A DNA stretch of 64,000 nucleotides. It comes from Nonomuraea jiangxiensis. Its GTDB lineage: Bacteria > Actinomycetota > Actinomycetes > Streptosporangiales > Streptosporangiaceae. Position numbers and translations under genes: made by a program. The DNA is taken from assembly GCF_900099965.1 (NCBI RefSeq), contig NZ_FNDJ01000009.1, positions 186,001-250,000 of the forward strand. The letters are read 5' to 3'. This document shows positions 1 through 8,707 of this stretch, piece after piece. Each line of letters opens with the position of its first letter. Position 1 is the stretch's first letter. The notes beneath the pieces are model-generated. The model worked only from the letters and a program-made list of their open reading frames with translations, did not search any database and was not told the DNA's origin.

Positions 1-981
1 CGTGCGCCCGAACAGCCGCTGGTAGTCGGCGACGTGCCGGCCGCGCAGGTCGTCGTACGCTCTGCCGGCCGCGGCGTCGAGATGGCGCCGGGCGATGCCC
101 TGGTAGTCGCCGCCGACGTCGCGGAAGCCGAGGTAGCTGGAGCCGATGGAGATCAGCACAGTCACGCTGTCGGCGTTGCGCACCTGCAGCGTGCCGCCGG
201 AGCTGCTGACGCTGCCGCCCTGGGCGACGGCCCGGGCCAGGGCGAGGAACCTGACGGAGCCGGCCACGCCTTCCATGTCGCCGGAGACGCCGTCGAGCGC
301 CACGGTGGTCCCGTCCGGGCTGGTGCGCGTCGTCCGCTGAGGGCTGGCGAACGTCGCGGAGAACGTGATCGAGCCGGGCCTGTCGGCGGTCAGGCGGATG
401 GCGATCACCTGGTCCGGGGCGCTCGCGAGCGCCTCGCGTCGGTACCGCACGCCGTTCTGCAGGTAGGACACGGTGGTGGTGGCCGTGGTGAGGTCCAGGT
501 AGCGGTTGTACTCCGAGACGCCGGCGGTGCTGCCGAAGGTGAGGCGCAGGTCGCCGACGGTCTGGTAGGCCAGTTGGCCGGCCGGGGTGCCGAGCATGTT
601 CTGGTCGATCAGGGTCTGGGCCTGGTTCCACTGGTTCTGGAAGACCAGTTGCCGGATCTGTCCCAGCGCCGCCGCCCCTCGGGGGTTGCTCTGGTCGTAG
701 GGCCCGCCCGCCCAGACGGTGTCCTCGTTGAGCTGCAGCCGCTCGGTGTCGGCGTTGCCGAACACCATGGCGCCCAGGCGGCCGTTGCCGATCGGCAGGG
801 CTCTCAGCCAGTCCGTGCCGGCGCTCTCGTCGTACCACAGGGCCAGGTCGTTCGCGGCGCGTACCTCCGCGGGAGGCGCCGAGGCGGCCCGGGCGGCGGC
901 CGTCCAGGACAACGGCAACATCGCGGATCCGGCACCGGCCGCGCCGAATCTCAGTACTTGCCTTCGCGATAAATCGGACAT
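1..981 (-). CDS. GH95 alpha-L-fucosidase-like protein, Tat-secreted (3' end cut by window)
   Basis: This minus-strand gene runs off the window start; 327 codons are visible. It opens with a Tat-type signal (SRRQVLRFGAAGAGSAM) and an Ala-rich cleavage region. Around residue 45 comes the N-terminal signature of family GH95 (LALWYDE, then LPIGNGRLGAMVFG and LNEDTVWAGG). Known members remove alpha-L-fucose or alpha-L-galactose from plant glycans; the catalytic (alpha/alpha)6 barrel lies outside the window, so specificity cannot be judged. The ATG at 981 follows a purine-rich GAGAAG. The gene diverges from the GH127 operon, and the 725 bp between them carries operator-like palindromes, suggesting shared sugar control. 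Family assignment is confident; substrate is inferred. Confidence 0.85.
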   Translation of the reverse strand, partial: MSDLSRRQVLRFGAAGAGSAMLPLSWTAAARAASAPPAEVRAANDLALWYDESAGTDWLRALPIGNGRLGAMVFGNADTERLQLNEDTVWAGGPYDQSNPRGAAALGQIRQLVFQNQWNQAQTLIDQNMLGTPAGQLAYQTVGDLRLTFGSTAGVSEYNRYLDLTTATTTVSYLQNGVRYRREALASAPDQVIAIRLTADRPGSITFSATFASPQRTTRTSPDGTTVALDGVSGDMEGVAGSVRFLALARAVAQGGSVSSSGGTLQVRNADSVTVLISIGSSYLGFRDVGGDYQGIARRHLDAAAGRAYDDLRGRHVADYQRLFGRT

Positions 982-1413
982 GTCGCTTCTCGTTCCCTAG
1001 AGGGTCGCGGGCGTGCGGGGGGGCCGCGGGCGCATCGGCGACGGGAGGTGGTGGTGAACGATGTCTCGGCCGACTTCCTGGAGGAAGGTAAAGGCCCCTG
1101 ACGCGGCTCGTCAACCGTTCGGCCGGAAGTAACTTAACTAAGATCAACCCGCTGGCACGGCGACCGCGGCCTGGTGCCGCCCTCGACGCGGAATGCGGTG
1201 AGTGGCGCCGTACGCTCCACCGGTGTGCGCCTTTCGCCACGTCAGGAACGGCGCGGCACCGCCCGGACCGGTCTGACGGAAGAGCAGCGTGACCCCGCCT
1301 CGGCGGCCATTCGTGACCCGCCGCACCGGCAGAGCCGGCACATCGAGGCGCGCGGCCTTCCGCAACTTAACGTCGAATCTCTGGCACGTTACCTGTTGCC
1401 AAGGGATGACTTC

Positions 1414-1428
1414 TGTGAAACTTTCACA
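1414..1428. promoter_or_regulatory. 15-bp palindrome TGTGAAACTTTCACA
   Basis: A perfect inverted repeat with 7-bp arms TGTGAAA and TTTCACA around a single C. It lies midway between the divergent GH95 and GH127 genes and differs in sequence from the two downstream LacI-type sites. It is likely a binding site for a second transcription factor; which one cannot be told from sequence. Confidence 0.45.
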
Positions 1429-1602
1429 TGCACGGGCGACGCATCGTGATCTCCCTGGAGACGAAACTCCAGGCGAGAAGGCGTTCCTGCGCCGGCACCC
1501 GCGGCGGCGGGGACTCCCCCTCGTTGACGCCAGGCCGGACCGTCGGATGTACTCCGCGACAACGCCCTCACCGGAGGAGGCTCGTACACCCCTGCACCAC
1601 GA

Positions 1603-1620
1603 ATTGTTAGCGCTAACAAT
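1603..1620. promoter_or_regulatory. LacI-family operator, distal copy
   Basis: Perfect 18-bp palindrome ATTGTTAGCGCTAACAAT with the central CG step typical of LacI/GalR operators. It lies about 87 bp upstream of the GH127 start. A second copy sits 61 bp downstream centre to centre, roughly six helical turns, which would allow cooperative or looped repression. No LacI gene is present in the window. Confidence 0.75.
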
Positions 1621-1663
1621 AAGCTCGCCTCGCCCGAGATGTTCCCGGTGACGTCACCGACGG

Positions 1664-1680
1664 ATTGTTAGCGCTAACAC
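1664..1680. promoter_or_regulatory. LacI-family operator, proximal copy
   Basis: Core TGTTAGCGCTAACA (1666-1679) repeats the upstream operator, with a mismatch only in the outer flank. It ends 27 bp before the GH127 ATG, so bound repressor would overlap the promoter or transcript start. This supports sugar-induced expression of the arabinosidase operon. Confidence 0.75.
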
Positions 1681-1706
1681 CACATAGGGAAACCGAGGAG
1701 TTCCGT

Positions 1707-4427
1707 ATGTCCTTGAGCCGTCGTCAGCTCCTTCAGGCCGCGGGCGCGACCGCCGCGCTCTCGGTCGCCGGCCAGGTGGCCACCGCCTCCCCCGCGCTGG
1801 CCGCGCTCCCCTGGGCCAGATCCGACCTCGGCGTGTCGGCCTACGAGTTCGACCTCGGCCAGGTCCGGCTGACCTCCGGCCGCTGGCTGGACAACCAGAA
1901 CCGCACACTCGCCTACCTGCGCTTCGTCGACGTCGATCGGCTCCTGTACGTCTTCCGGGCCAACCACCGGCTGTCCACCGGTGGCGCGGCGGCCAACGGC
2001 GGCTGGGACGCGCCCGGCTTCCCGTTCCGATCGCACGTGCAGGGCCATTTCCTGACGGCGTGGGCGCAGACCTACGCCGTGCTCGGCGACACCACCTGCC
2101 GGGACAAGGCCGGCTACATGGTGGCCGAGCTGGCCCGATGCCAGGCGAACAACGGCGCCGCCGGATTCACCGCCGGCTACCTGTCCGGTTTCCCCGAGTC
2201 CGACATCACGGCCGTCGAGAACCGCACCCTGACCAACGGCAACGTGCCGTACTACTGCGTCCACAAGACCATGGCCGGGCTGCTGGACGTCTGGCGGCTG
2301 ATCGGAAACACCCAGGCCAGGACCGTGCTGCTGGCCCTGGCGGGGTGGGTGGACGCGCGTACGTCCCGGCTGAGCCCAGCCCAGACGCAGGCCATGCTCG
2401 GCACCGAGTTCGGCGGCATGAACGCCGTGCTGACGGACCTGTACCAGCTGACCGGCGACGCCCGCTGGCTGGCCACGGCCCAGCGGTTCGACCACGCCGC
2501 CGTGTTCGACCCGCTGGCCGCGGGCCAGGACCGGCTCAACGGGTTGCACGCCAACACGCAGGTGCCCAAGTGGATCGGGGCCGCCCGCGAATACAAGGCG
2601 ACGGGCACCACCCGCTACCGCGACATCGCCGTCAACGCCTGGTCCATCACGATCGGCGCGCACACGTACGTGAACGGCTCCAACAGCCAGGCCGAGCACT
2701 TCCGCGCCCCCGACGCGATCGCCGCCCACCTGGCCAGGGACACCGGCGAGGCGTGCAACACCTACAACATGCTCAAGCTGACCCGGGAGCTGTGGCTGCT
2801 GTCGCCGTCCCGGGCCGACTACTTCGACTACTACGAGAACGCCCTGCTCAACCATCTGATCGGGCAGCAGAACCCGGCCGACGCGCACGGGCATGTCACC
2901 TACTTCACCCCGCTCAATCCCGGCGGACGGCGGGGTGTCGGCCCGGCCTGGGGCGGCGGCACCTGGAGCACCGACTACGACTCCTTCTGGTGCTGCCAGG
3001 GCACCGGGATCGAGACCAACACCAAGCTGATGGACTCGATCTACTTCCACAACGGCACCACCCTGTACGTGAACCTGTTCACGCCCTCCACGCTCAACTG
3101 GAGCCAGCGGGGCATCACCGTCACCCAGACGACCTCCTACCCGGCCGCCGACACCACGTCGTTACAGGTCACCGGCAACGTGAGCGGATCGTGGACGATG
3201 CGCGTCCGCATCCCGGGCTGGACCCAGGGCGCGACGATCAGCGTCAACGGAGCCCAGCAGAACATCGCCACCACGCCGGGCACCTATGCCGACCTCACCC
3301 GGTCGTGGGCGCCGGGCGACACCGTGACCGTGCGGCTGCCCATGCGGGTGGTCATGAAGGCCGCCAACGACAACGCCGCGATCGCCGCCGCTGTTTACGG
3401 CCCGGTCGTGCTGTCCGGCGACTACGGCGACACGAGCCTGTCGTCGGCCCCCACCCTGACCCCCTCCACGATCACCCGGACCAGTGCGTCCTCCCTGTCC
3501 TTCACAGCCACCGCCAACGGGGCGTCGGTGCGGCTGGAACCGTTCCACGACGCTCACGGCCACAATTACGTCGTCTACTGGAACACCGGGACGGGCAGCG
3601 ACGCGGCGAGTTTCCGGCTGGTCAACGCGGCCAGTGGGCTGGCCCTCGGCATCCAGAACATGTCCACCGCCGACGGCGGCCCGGCCCTGCAGTGGACCGA
3701 CAACGGCACCGCCGACCACGACTGGGTCCCGATCGCCGACGGCAGCGCCCTGCGGTTCCGTAACGTGCACAGCGGCAAGGTGCTCGGCGTCGAGAACATG
3801 TCGACCGCCGACAACGCTCGGGTGCTCCAGTGGACCGACAACGGCACCGCCGACCACCGCTGGACGATCACCGACGCGGGCGACGGCTCCGTCAAGATCC
3901 GCAACGTGCACAGCTCCAAGCTGCTCGGCGTCCTGAACGGCTCGACGGCCAACGGCGCCCAGGTCGTCCAGGACTCCGACAACGGCAGCCCGGACAACCA
4001 GTGGCGGTTCATGCCGAACGGGGCACGGCGCATCCAGAACGCGGGCACCGGAATGGTGCTCGGCGTGACCGGCATGTCCACGGCCGACGGCGCGCTCGTC
4101 GTGCAGTGGGGCGACACGGGCACCGCCGACCACCTGTGGACGGCGATCGCCGACACCGGCGGCTACCTGCGGCTGCGCAACTCCCACAGCCAGAAGGTGC
4201 TGGGAGTGGAGAACATGGGCACCGTCGCCGGGTCGCGGGTCGTGCAGTGGGCCGACAACGGCACCGCCGACCACCGCTGGCGGCTGCGTCACGGGTCGGG
4301 CGCCGCCTTCCGCATCCAGTGCGCCAACGGCGGCCGCGTCCTCGGCCTCGCCGGCACCTCACAGGGTGCGCAGGTCGTGCTCACCGACGACAACGGCGCG
4401 AACAACACCCTCTGGAGGTTCCTGTGA
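1707..4427 (+). CDS. Secreted GH127 beta-L-arabinofuranosidase-like enzyme with ricin-type lectin repeats
   Basis: 906 residues. A Tat signal (SRRQLLQAAGATAAL) ends near an ALAAL cleavage site. Residues about 45-600 are a GH127 (former DUF1680) catalytic region, with QGHFLTAWA, a GEACNTYNMLKLTRELW block and the Cys cluster FWCCQGTGIE; in characterised members such cysteines bind zinc and act as nucleophile. The C-terminal 280 residues contain six beta-trefoil-type repeats (for example VLGVENMSTAD, QWTDNGTADHRW), a CBM13/ricin-B module probably binding galactan or arabinan. The ATG at 1707 follows GAGGAG; an upstream in-frame TTG at 1665 would sit inside the operator and is unlikely. It is first in an apparent operon with GH43 and GH27 enzymes. 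Confidence 0.9.
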   Translation: MSLSRRQLLQAAGATAALSVAGQVATASPALAALPWARSDLGVSAYEFDLGQVRLTSGRWLDNQNRTLAYLRFVDVDRLLYVFRANHRLSTGGAAANGGWDAPGFPFRSHVQGHFLTAWAQTYAVLGDTTCRDKAGYMVAELARCQANNGAAGFTAGYLSGFPESDITAVENRTLTNGNVPYYCVHKTMAGLLDVWRLIGNTQARTVLLALAGWVDARTSRLSPAQTQAMLGTEFGGMNAVLTDLYQLTGDARWLATAQRFDHAAVFDPLAAGQDRLNGLHANTQVPKWIGAAREYKATGTTRYRDIAVNAWSITIGAHTYVNGSNSQAEHFRAPDAIAAHLARDTGEACNTYNMLKLTRELWLLSPSRADYFDYYENALLNHLIGQQNPADAHGHVTYFTPLNPGGRRGVGPAWGGGTWSTDYDSFWCCQGTGIETNTKLMDSIYFHNGTTLYVNLFTPSTLNWSQRGITVTQTTSYPAADTTSLQVTGNVSGSWTMRVRIPGWTQGATISVNGAQQNIATTPGTYADLTRSWAPGDTVTVRLPMRVVMKAANDNAAIAAAVYGPVVLSGDYGDTSLSSAPTLTPSTITRTSASSLSFTATANGASVRLEPFHDAHGHNYVVYWNTGTGSDAASFRLVNAASGLALGIQNMSTADGGPALQWTDNGTADHDWVPIADGSALRFRNVHSGKVLGVENMSTADNARVLQWTDNGTADHRWTITDAGDGSVKIRNVHSSKLLGVLNGSTANGAQVVQDSDNGSPDNQWRFMPNGARRIQNAGTGMVLGVTGMSTADGALVVQWGDTGTADHLWTAIADTGGYLRLRNSHSQKVLGVENMGTVAGSRVVQWADNGTADHRWRLRHGSGAAFRIQCANGGRVLGLAGTSQGAQVVLTDDNGANNTLWRFL

Positions 4428-4669
4428 GACGCGTGCTCACGGTCCTGTCGCCGCTGCTCCTCGTGGGCGTATGCCTCACGCCTCAGGACAGCTCCGACGG
4501 CCACGTGCGCTTCATCTCACGCCACAGCAACAAGGCCCTGGAGGTCCAGGGCGCCACCGAGAGCAACCCCTGCAACCTGCAACTCCTCTACCAGGGACGC
4601 AGCCCCAACTCCGGCGGCGACTACGGCCTCCTGCCCTACCGGCCGGGCCTGCTGACCCTGCAGCGCTGA
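4424..4669 (+). CDS. Small secreted ricin-type lectin fragment (81 aa)
   Basis: The GTG start overlaps the GH127 stop (GTGA), so translation is probably coupled. An N-terminal hydrophobic stretch (VLTVLSPLLLVGVCL) looks like a signal peptide; the cysteine is not in a standard lipobox. Residues about 27-50 (HVRFISRHSNKALEVQGA) match the start of a ricin-B/CBM13 repeat, but only about one repeat is present where a functional trefoil needs three or more. The C-terminal part (LLPYRPGLLTLQR) matches nothing I know. It may be a decaying lectin remnant or a short secreted accessory protein. Confidence 0.5.
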   Translation: MRRVLTVLSPLLLVGVCLTPQDSSDGHVRFISRHSNKALEVQGATESNPCNLQLLYQGRSPNSGGDYGLLPYRPGLLTLQR

Positions 4670-4695
4670 CTCCCCCGCTGACCTTTCTGCGAACC

Positions 4696-4741
4696 GGGTC
4701 CTGGACGCGGCATCTGGGAGTGTCCGCCGCGTCCAGGACCC
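4696..4741. terminator. 15-bp stem-loop between the lectin fragment and GH43
   Basis: Arms GGGTCCTGGACGCGG (4696-4710) and CCGCGTCCAGGACCC (4727-4741) pair perfectly across a 16-nt loop, with no T-tract. It could be an intrinsic terminator, a partial terminator that lowers GH43/GH27 expression, or an mRNA-stabilising hairpin. Confidence 0.6.
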
Positions 4742-4781
4742 ACGAACATCCCCGTCACCCACCGCCTGAGGGAGACAACAG

Positions 4782-6593
4782 GTGAGACCCGCCCTGCGCA
4801 CGGTCCTGTGTACCGTAGGCCTGCTTCTTGCGACCGTGCTGTTCCCGTCGGCGGCCAGAGCCGACAACCCGATCGTGCAGACCATCTACACGGCCGACCC
4901 CGCGCCGCTCGTCCACAACGGCCGCGTCTACCTCTACACCGGCCACGACGAGGACGGCTCCACGTACTTCACCATGCGTGACTGGCACGTCTACTCCTCC
5001 TCGGACCTGGCCAACTGGACCGACCACGGCTCGCCGATGAGCCTGGCCACCTTCGCCTGGGCCGACGCCAACGCCTGGGCCGGCCACGTCGCCGCCCGCA
5101 ACGGCCGCTTCTACTGGTACGTGCCGGTCCGCGACCGCGCCACCGGCTCGATGGCCATCGGCGTCGCGGTCGCCGACAGCCCGACCGGGCCCTTCAGGGA
5201 CGCCATCGGACGCCCGCTGGTCAACAACGGCGAGATCGACCCGAACGTGTTCATCGACGACAACGGCCAGGCCTACCTGTACTGGGGCAACCCCCGCCTC
5301 TGGTACGTCCGGCTGAACACGGACATGATCTCCTTCTCCGGCAGCCCGACCCAGATCCCGCTCACCACCGCGGGCTTCGGCACGCGCACCGGCAACACCG
5401 GCCGCCCGACCCTGTACGAGGAGGGCCCCTGGGTCTTCAAGCGCAACGGCCTGTGCTACATCGTCTTCGCCGCCGAGTGCTGCTCGGAGTTCATCGGCTA
5501 CTCGACGGCGCCCAGCGCCACCGGGCCGTGGACCTACCGAGGGACGATCATGCCGCGCCAGGGCAGCAGCTTCACCAACCACGCCGGGGTCATCGACTTC
5601 AACGGCGGCTCGTACTTCTTCTACCACAACGGCGCCCTCCCCGGTGGAGGCGGTTACACCAGGTCGGTGGCCGTGGAGAAGTTCACCTACAACGCCGACG
5701 GCACGTTCCCCACCATCACCATGACCACTGCCGGACCGCCCCAGATCGGCACGCTCAACCCGTTCGTCCGCCAGGAGGCCGAGACGATCGCCTGGGCCTC
5801 CGGGGTCGAGACCGAACCGTCCGGCGAGGGCGGCATGAACGTGGGCTTCATCGAGAACGGCGACTACCTCAAGGTCAAGGGTGTCGCCTTCGGCGACGGC
5901 GCCTCCTCCTTCACCGCCCGCGTGGCGTCGGGCACCAGCGGCGGCCGGATCGAGCTGCGGCTCGGCAGCGCCACCGGCACTCTCGTGGGCACCTGCACCG
6001 TCGCGGGCACCGGCGGGTGGCAGAACTGGAGCTCGGTCACCTGCCCGGTGTCCGGGGCGACCGGCACGCGTGACCTCTACCTCCGCTTCGCCGGCAGCAG
6101 CGGCTACCTGCTCAACCTCAACTGGTGGCAGTTCACGCCGGGCGGCGGCAGCGGCACCGAACTGCTGACGAACGGCACCATGGAGAACGGCACGACGGGC
6201 TGGACCTCCTCCGGCGGAACTCTGTCCGCCGTCACCGACGTCGCCCACGCGGGCAGCCGGTCCCTGCTCAACTCCGGCCGTACCGCGGCCTGGAACGGCC
6301 CCCACCAGAACGTGACCGCAAGGCTCACCAACGGCAAGAGCTACACCACGAGCGTCTGGGTGCGGTCGCAGAGCGGAACCCCCAGCGCGAAGGCCACCCT
6401 GACACTCACGGCGAACGGCACCACGAGCTACCACCAGCTCACCCCGGCGCAAACGGTCGGCACGAACGGCTGGACCCAGCTCACCGGCACCACGACCGTG
6501 TCATGGACCGGAACGCTGACCAACGCCTCCTTCTACGTCGAGACGACCGCCGGCACCGACGGCCTCTACGTCGACGACGCCTCCTTCCAGTGA
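4782..6593 (+). CDS. Secreted GH43 enzyme with CBM6 and a second carbohydrate-binding module
   Basis: 603 residues from a GTG preceded by GAGGGAG. A Sec signal (TVGLLLATVLFPSAARA) is followed by a five-bladed propeller typical of GH43. Candidate catalytic acids are Asp in YTADPAPLVHNGRVYLYTG (base), Asp in EIDPNVFIDD (pKa modulator) and Glu in LYEEGPWVFKR (acid). Residues about 325-450 form a CBM6 (RQEAETIAWASG, NVGFIENGDYLKVKGV), and about 460-600 a CBM4/9/22-like sandwich (ELLTNGTMENGTTGWTSSGG). Relatives act on arabinan, arabinoxylan or galactan; the GH127 and GH27 neighbours make arabinogalactan or arabinan side chains the likely target. Exact specificity is not determined. Confidence 0.88.
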   Translation: MRPALRTVLCTVGLLLATVLFPSAARADNPIVQTIYTADPAPLVHNGRVYLYTGHDEDGSTYFTMRDWHVYSSSDLANWTDHGSPMSLATFAWADANAWAGHVAARNGRFYWYVPVRDRATGSMAIGVAVADSPTGPFRDAIGRPLVNNGEIDPNVFIDDNGQAYLYWGNPRLWYVRLNTDMISFSGSPTQIPLTTAGFGTRTGNTGRPTLYEEGPWVFKRNGLCYIVFAAECCSEFIGYSTAPSATGPWTYRGTIMPRQGSSFTNHAGVIDFNGGSYFFYHNGALPGGGGYTRSVAVEKFTYNADGTFPTITMTTAGPPQIGTLNPFVRQEAETIAWASGVETEPSGEGGMNVGFIENGDYLKVKGVAFGDGASSFTARVASGTSGGRIELRLGSATGTLVGTCTVAGTGGWQNWSSVTCPVSGATGTRDLYLRFAGSSGYLLNLNWWQFTPGGGSGTELLTNGTMENGTTGWTSSGGTLSAVTDVAHAGSRSLLNSGRTAAWNGPHQNVTARLTNGKSYTTSVWVRSQSGTPSAKATLTLTANGTTSYHQLTPAQTVGTNGWTQLTGTTTVSWTGTLTNASFYVETTAGTDGLYVDDASFQ

Positions 6594-6608
6594 CCCGGAG
6601 AGACATCG

Positions 6609-8246
6609 ATGAGCAGGAAACGAACGCGCTTCTCCCTCGCCCTGACCATGATGCTTACCCTGACGACGGGGGCCGTCGCGCTCGGCCCGCCCCTGCCGGC
6701 GCAGGCTCTGGAGAACGGCGTGGGCCGCACCCCGCCCATGGGCTGGAACACCTGGAACACCTTCGGGTGCAACATCAGCGAGACGCTGATCAAGCAAACG
6801 GCCGACGCGCTCGTCAGCTCCGGCATGCGTGACCTGGGCTACCAGTACGTCGTGGTCGACGACTGCTGGTTCGATCCCAACCGCGACTCGGCCGGAAACC
6901 TCCAGGCCAACCCGTCCCGGTTCCCGAGCGGCATGAAGGCGCTCGGCGACTACCTGCACGCCAGGAACCTGAAGTTCGGCCTCTACCAGGCGCCGCTGGA
7001 CCGGACCTGCGCCCAGTACTTCGGCGCCTACCCGGGCGCGACCGGCAGCCTCGGTCACGAGGCCCAGGACGCCCGGCAGTTCGCCGCCTGGGGCGTCGAC
7101 TACCTCAAGTACGACTGGTGCTCCCCCACCGGCACCATAGACGACCAGGTGCGCACCTTCGCGAAGATGCGCGACGCGCTGGCCGCCACCGGCAGGCCGA
7201 TCCTCTACAGCATCAACCCCAACAGCATCCACGAGAAGACCGGCCCGCAGCGTGACTGGGGCGACGTCGCCAACATCTGGCGCACGACCGAGGACATCAC
7301 CAACGCCTGGAACACGGGGCAGACCAACGGCTACCCGATGGGCATCCAGAACATCGTCAACGTCAACGTCCCGCTCGCGGGCCGCGCCCGGCCGGGGCAG
7401 TTCAACGACCCCGACATGATGGTCGTCGGCCGGGGCGGCATGAACGACACCGAGATGCGCAGCCACTTCGCCCTCTGGGCCGTCATGGCCGCCCCGCTCA
7501 TCGCCGGGAACGACGTCCGCACCATGGACGCCGTCACCTCGACGATCATGAAGAACGCGAACCTGATCGCCATCAACCAGGACCCGCTCGGCCTGCAGGC
7601 CACGCAGGTCGCCAACGACGGCACCCGCCGCGTTCTGGCCAAGCGGCTGAACAACGGCGACGTCGCGGTCGCCCTGTTCAACCAGGGCGGTAGCACCACC
7701 ACGATCAGCACCACCGCCTCCGCCATCGGCCTGACCGGCGGCCCGTTCACGGTCCGTGACGCCTGGACGAACGCCGTCACCACGACGACCGGCGCCATCT
7801 CGGCGAGCGTGCCCGCGCACGGCACCGCCGTGTTCCGGATCAGCGGCGGCACCGCCACCCCGGCCACCCGGATCCAGGGGACCGGCTCCGGCAGGTGCCT
7901 CGACGTGAACGGCGCCTCCCAGGCCAACGGCACCCAAGTGATCATCTGGGACTGCCACCAGCAAACCAACCAGCAGTGGACCGGCACGGCCGCCGGCGAG
8001 TTGCGCGTCTTCGGCACCAAGTGCCTGGACGTCAACAACGCCGGCACCGCCGACGGCACCGGCGTCATCATCTGGGACTGCAACGGTCAGAGCAACCAGA
8101 AATGGCGTTTCAACACCGACGGCAGCATCACCGCCGTCGGCGCGAACAAGTGCCTGGACGTGGCGGGCAACGCCACGGCCAACGGCACCAGGCTCCAGAT
8201 CTGGACCTGCACGGGCGCGGCCAACCAACGTTGGTCCCGGATATAG
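6609..8246 (+). CDS. Secreted GH27 alpha-galactosidase (or beta-L-arabinopyranosidase) with CBM13
   Basis: 545 residues, starting 15 bp after GH43 with GGAGAG before the ATG. The signal peptide ends near PAQA. GH27 hallmarks are GRTPPMGWNTWNTFGCN, DDCWFDPNRD, the nucleophile in YLKYDWC and the acid/base Asp in QFNDPDMMVVG. Residues about 415-545 are a ricin-type CBM13 (GSGRCLDVNGASQANGTQV, two QxW repeats). Actinobacterial GH27 proteins of this layout cleave terminal alpha-galactose, and some cleave beta-L-arabinopyranose; the latter would fit the arabinose theme but cannot be decided here. Last gene of the glycan operon, followed by a strong hairpin. Confidence 0.9.
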   Translation: MSRKRTRFSLALTMMLTLTTGAVALGPPLPAQALENGVGRTPPMGWNTWNTFGCNISETLIKQTADALVSSGMRDLGYQYVVVDDCWFDPNRDSAGNLQANPSRFPSGMKALGDYLHARNLKFGLYQAPLDRTCAQYFGAYPGATGSLGHEAQDARQFAAWGVDYLKYDWCSPTGTIDDQVRTFAKMRDALAATGRPILYSINPNSIHEKTGPQRDWGDVANIWRTTEDITNAWNTGQTNGYPMGIQNIVNVNVPLAGRARPGQFNDPDMMVVGRGGMNDTEMRSHFALWAVMAAPLIAGNDVRTMDAVTSTIMKNANLIAINQDPLGLQATQVANDGTRRVLAKRLNNGDVAVALFNQGGSTTTISTTASAIGLTGGPFTVRDAWTNAVTTTTGAISASVPAHGTAVFRISGGTATPATRIQGTGSGRCLDVNGASQANGTQVIIWDCHQQTNQQWTGTAAGELRVFGTKCLDVNNAGTADGTGVIIWDCNGQSNQKWRFNTDGSITAVGANKCLDVAGNATANGTRLQIWTCTGAANQRWSRI

Positions 8247-8327
8247 GAGCCGCTCGCAGGCGGAGCGGCCCGACAGCCCCGGGCCACCCTCTCGTCAACG
8301 GCAGGTACAGGCGCACCTGCGACCGGC

Positions 8328-8355
8328 CAGGACCAGGCCGCGCGGCCTGGTCCTG
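8328..8355. terminator. 28-bp perfect palindrome, terminator of the glycan operon
   Basis: Arms CAGGACCAGGCCGC and GCGGCCTGGTCCTG are exactly complementary with no unpaired loop bases in the DNA. It lies 82 bp after the GH27 stop, where an operon-ending hairpin is expected. No T-run follows, as is common in high-GC actinobacteria. Confidence 0.7.
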
Positions 8356-8707
8356 AGTGCTCCCGATTGACTCCTTCGGCGATGCCGGTCTCGCCCGCTG
8401 GCGCACCCCAGGCTGTCGAGCATGGACCCGCCCCGCTTCGACCTCGGCCGGCGGGCGGTGGAGCCGCTGCTGGGCGACGGTGCGCGGGCCCGCGTGCACC
8501 GGCTGCCGGCGGAACTGCGCGCCAGGAAGTCGGTGGGACCGCCGTCCCGCTGAACGAGTGGCGGGAGGCGACACGCCAGAAGGGCTGACCGGGGGGGCCG
8601 GCCACGCGCACACCCTGTCCCCCTTGGGCTCCCGACGAGCGGGGGTCCACTCCCATACAGGCCGTAAAGTCGGTCTTATCCGGTTTCGGTCGGGCAGACT
8701 CATACCC
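8356..8707. other. Interval without a supported gene
   Basis: About 350 bp between the terminator hairpin and the O-methyltransferase-like gene. A 43-codon frame from the ATG at about 8422 (MDPPRFDLGRRAVEPLLGD) has actinobacterial-like composition but no recognisable domain and could be a remnant. No clear promoter hexamers were seen. Confidence 0.35.

Larger units (their letters stand above)
982..1706. promoter_or_regulatory. Divergent control region between GH95 and the GH127 operon
   Basis: About 725 bp without a convincing gene. It holds a 15-bp palindrome at 1414-1428 and two LacI-type operators at 1603-1620 and 1664-1680, listed separately. The GAGGAG at about 1694-1699 serves as ribosome binding site for the ATG at 1707. 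Open frames in this interval show no recognisable protein. Confidence 0.6.

Noticed and set aside
34..972. 312-codon plus-strand frame at the left edge
   Set aside because: It is antisense to the GH95 gene, whose minus-strand translation has a Tat signal and family motifs.
4755..8228. Long antisense frames opposite GH43 and GH27
   Set aside because: Low-complexity Arg/Gly/Val translations with no motifs; the opposite strand encodes well-marked enzymes.
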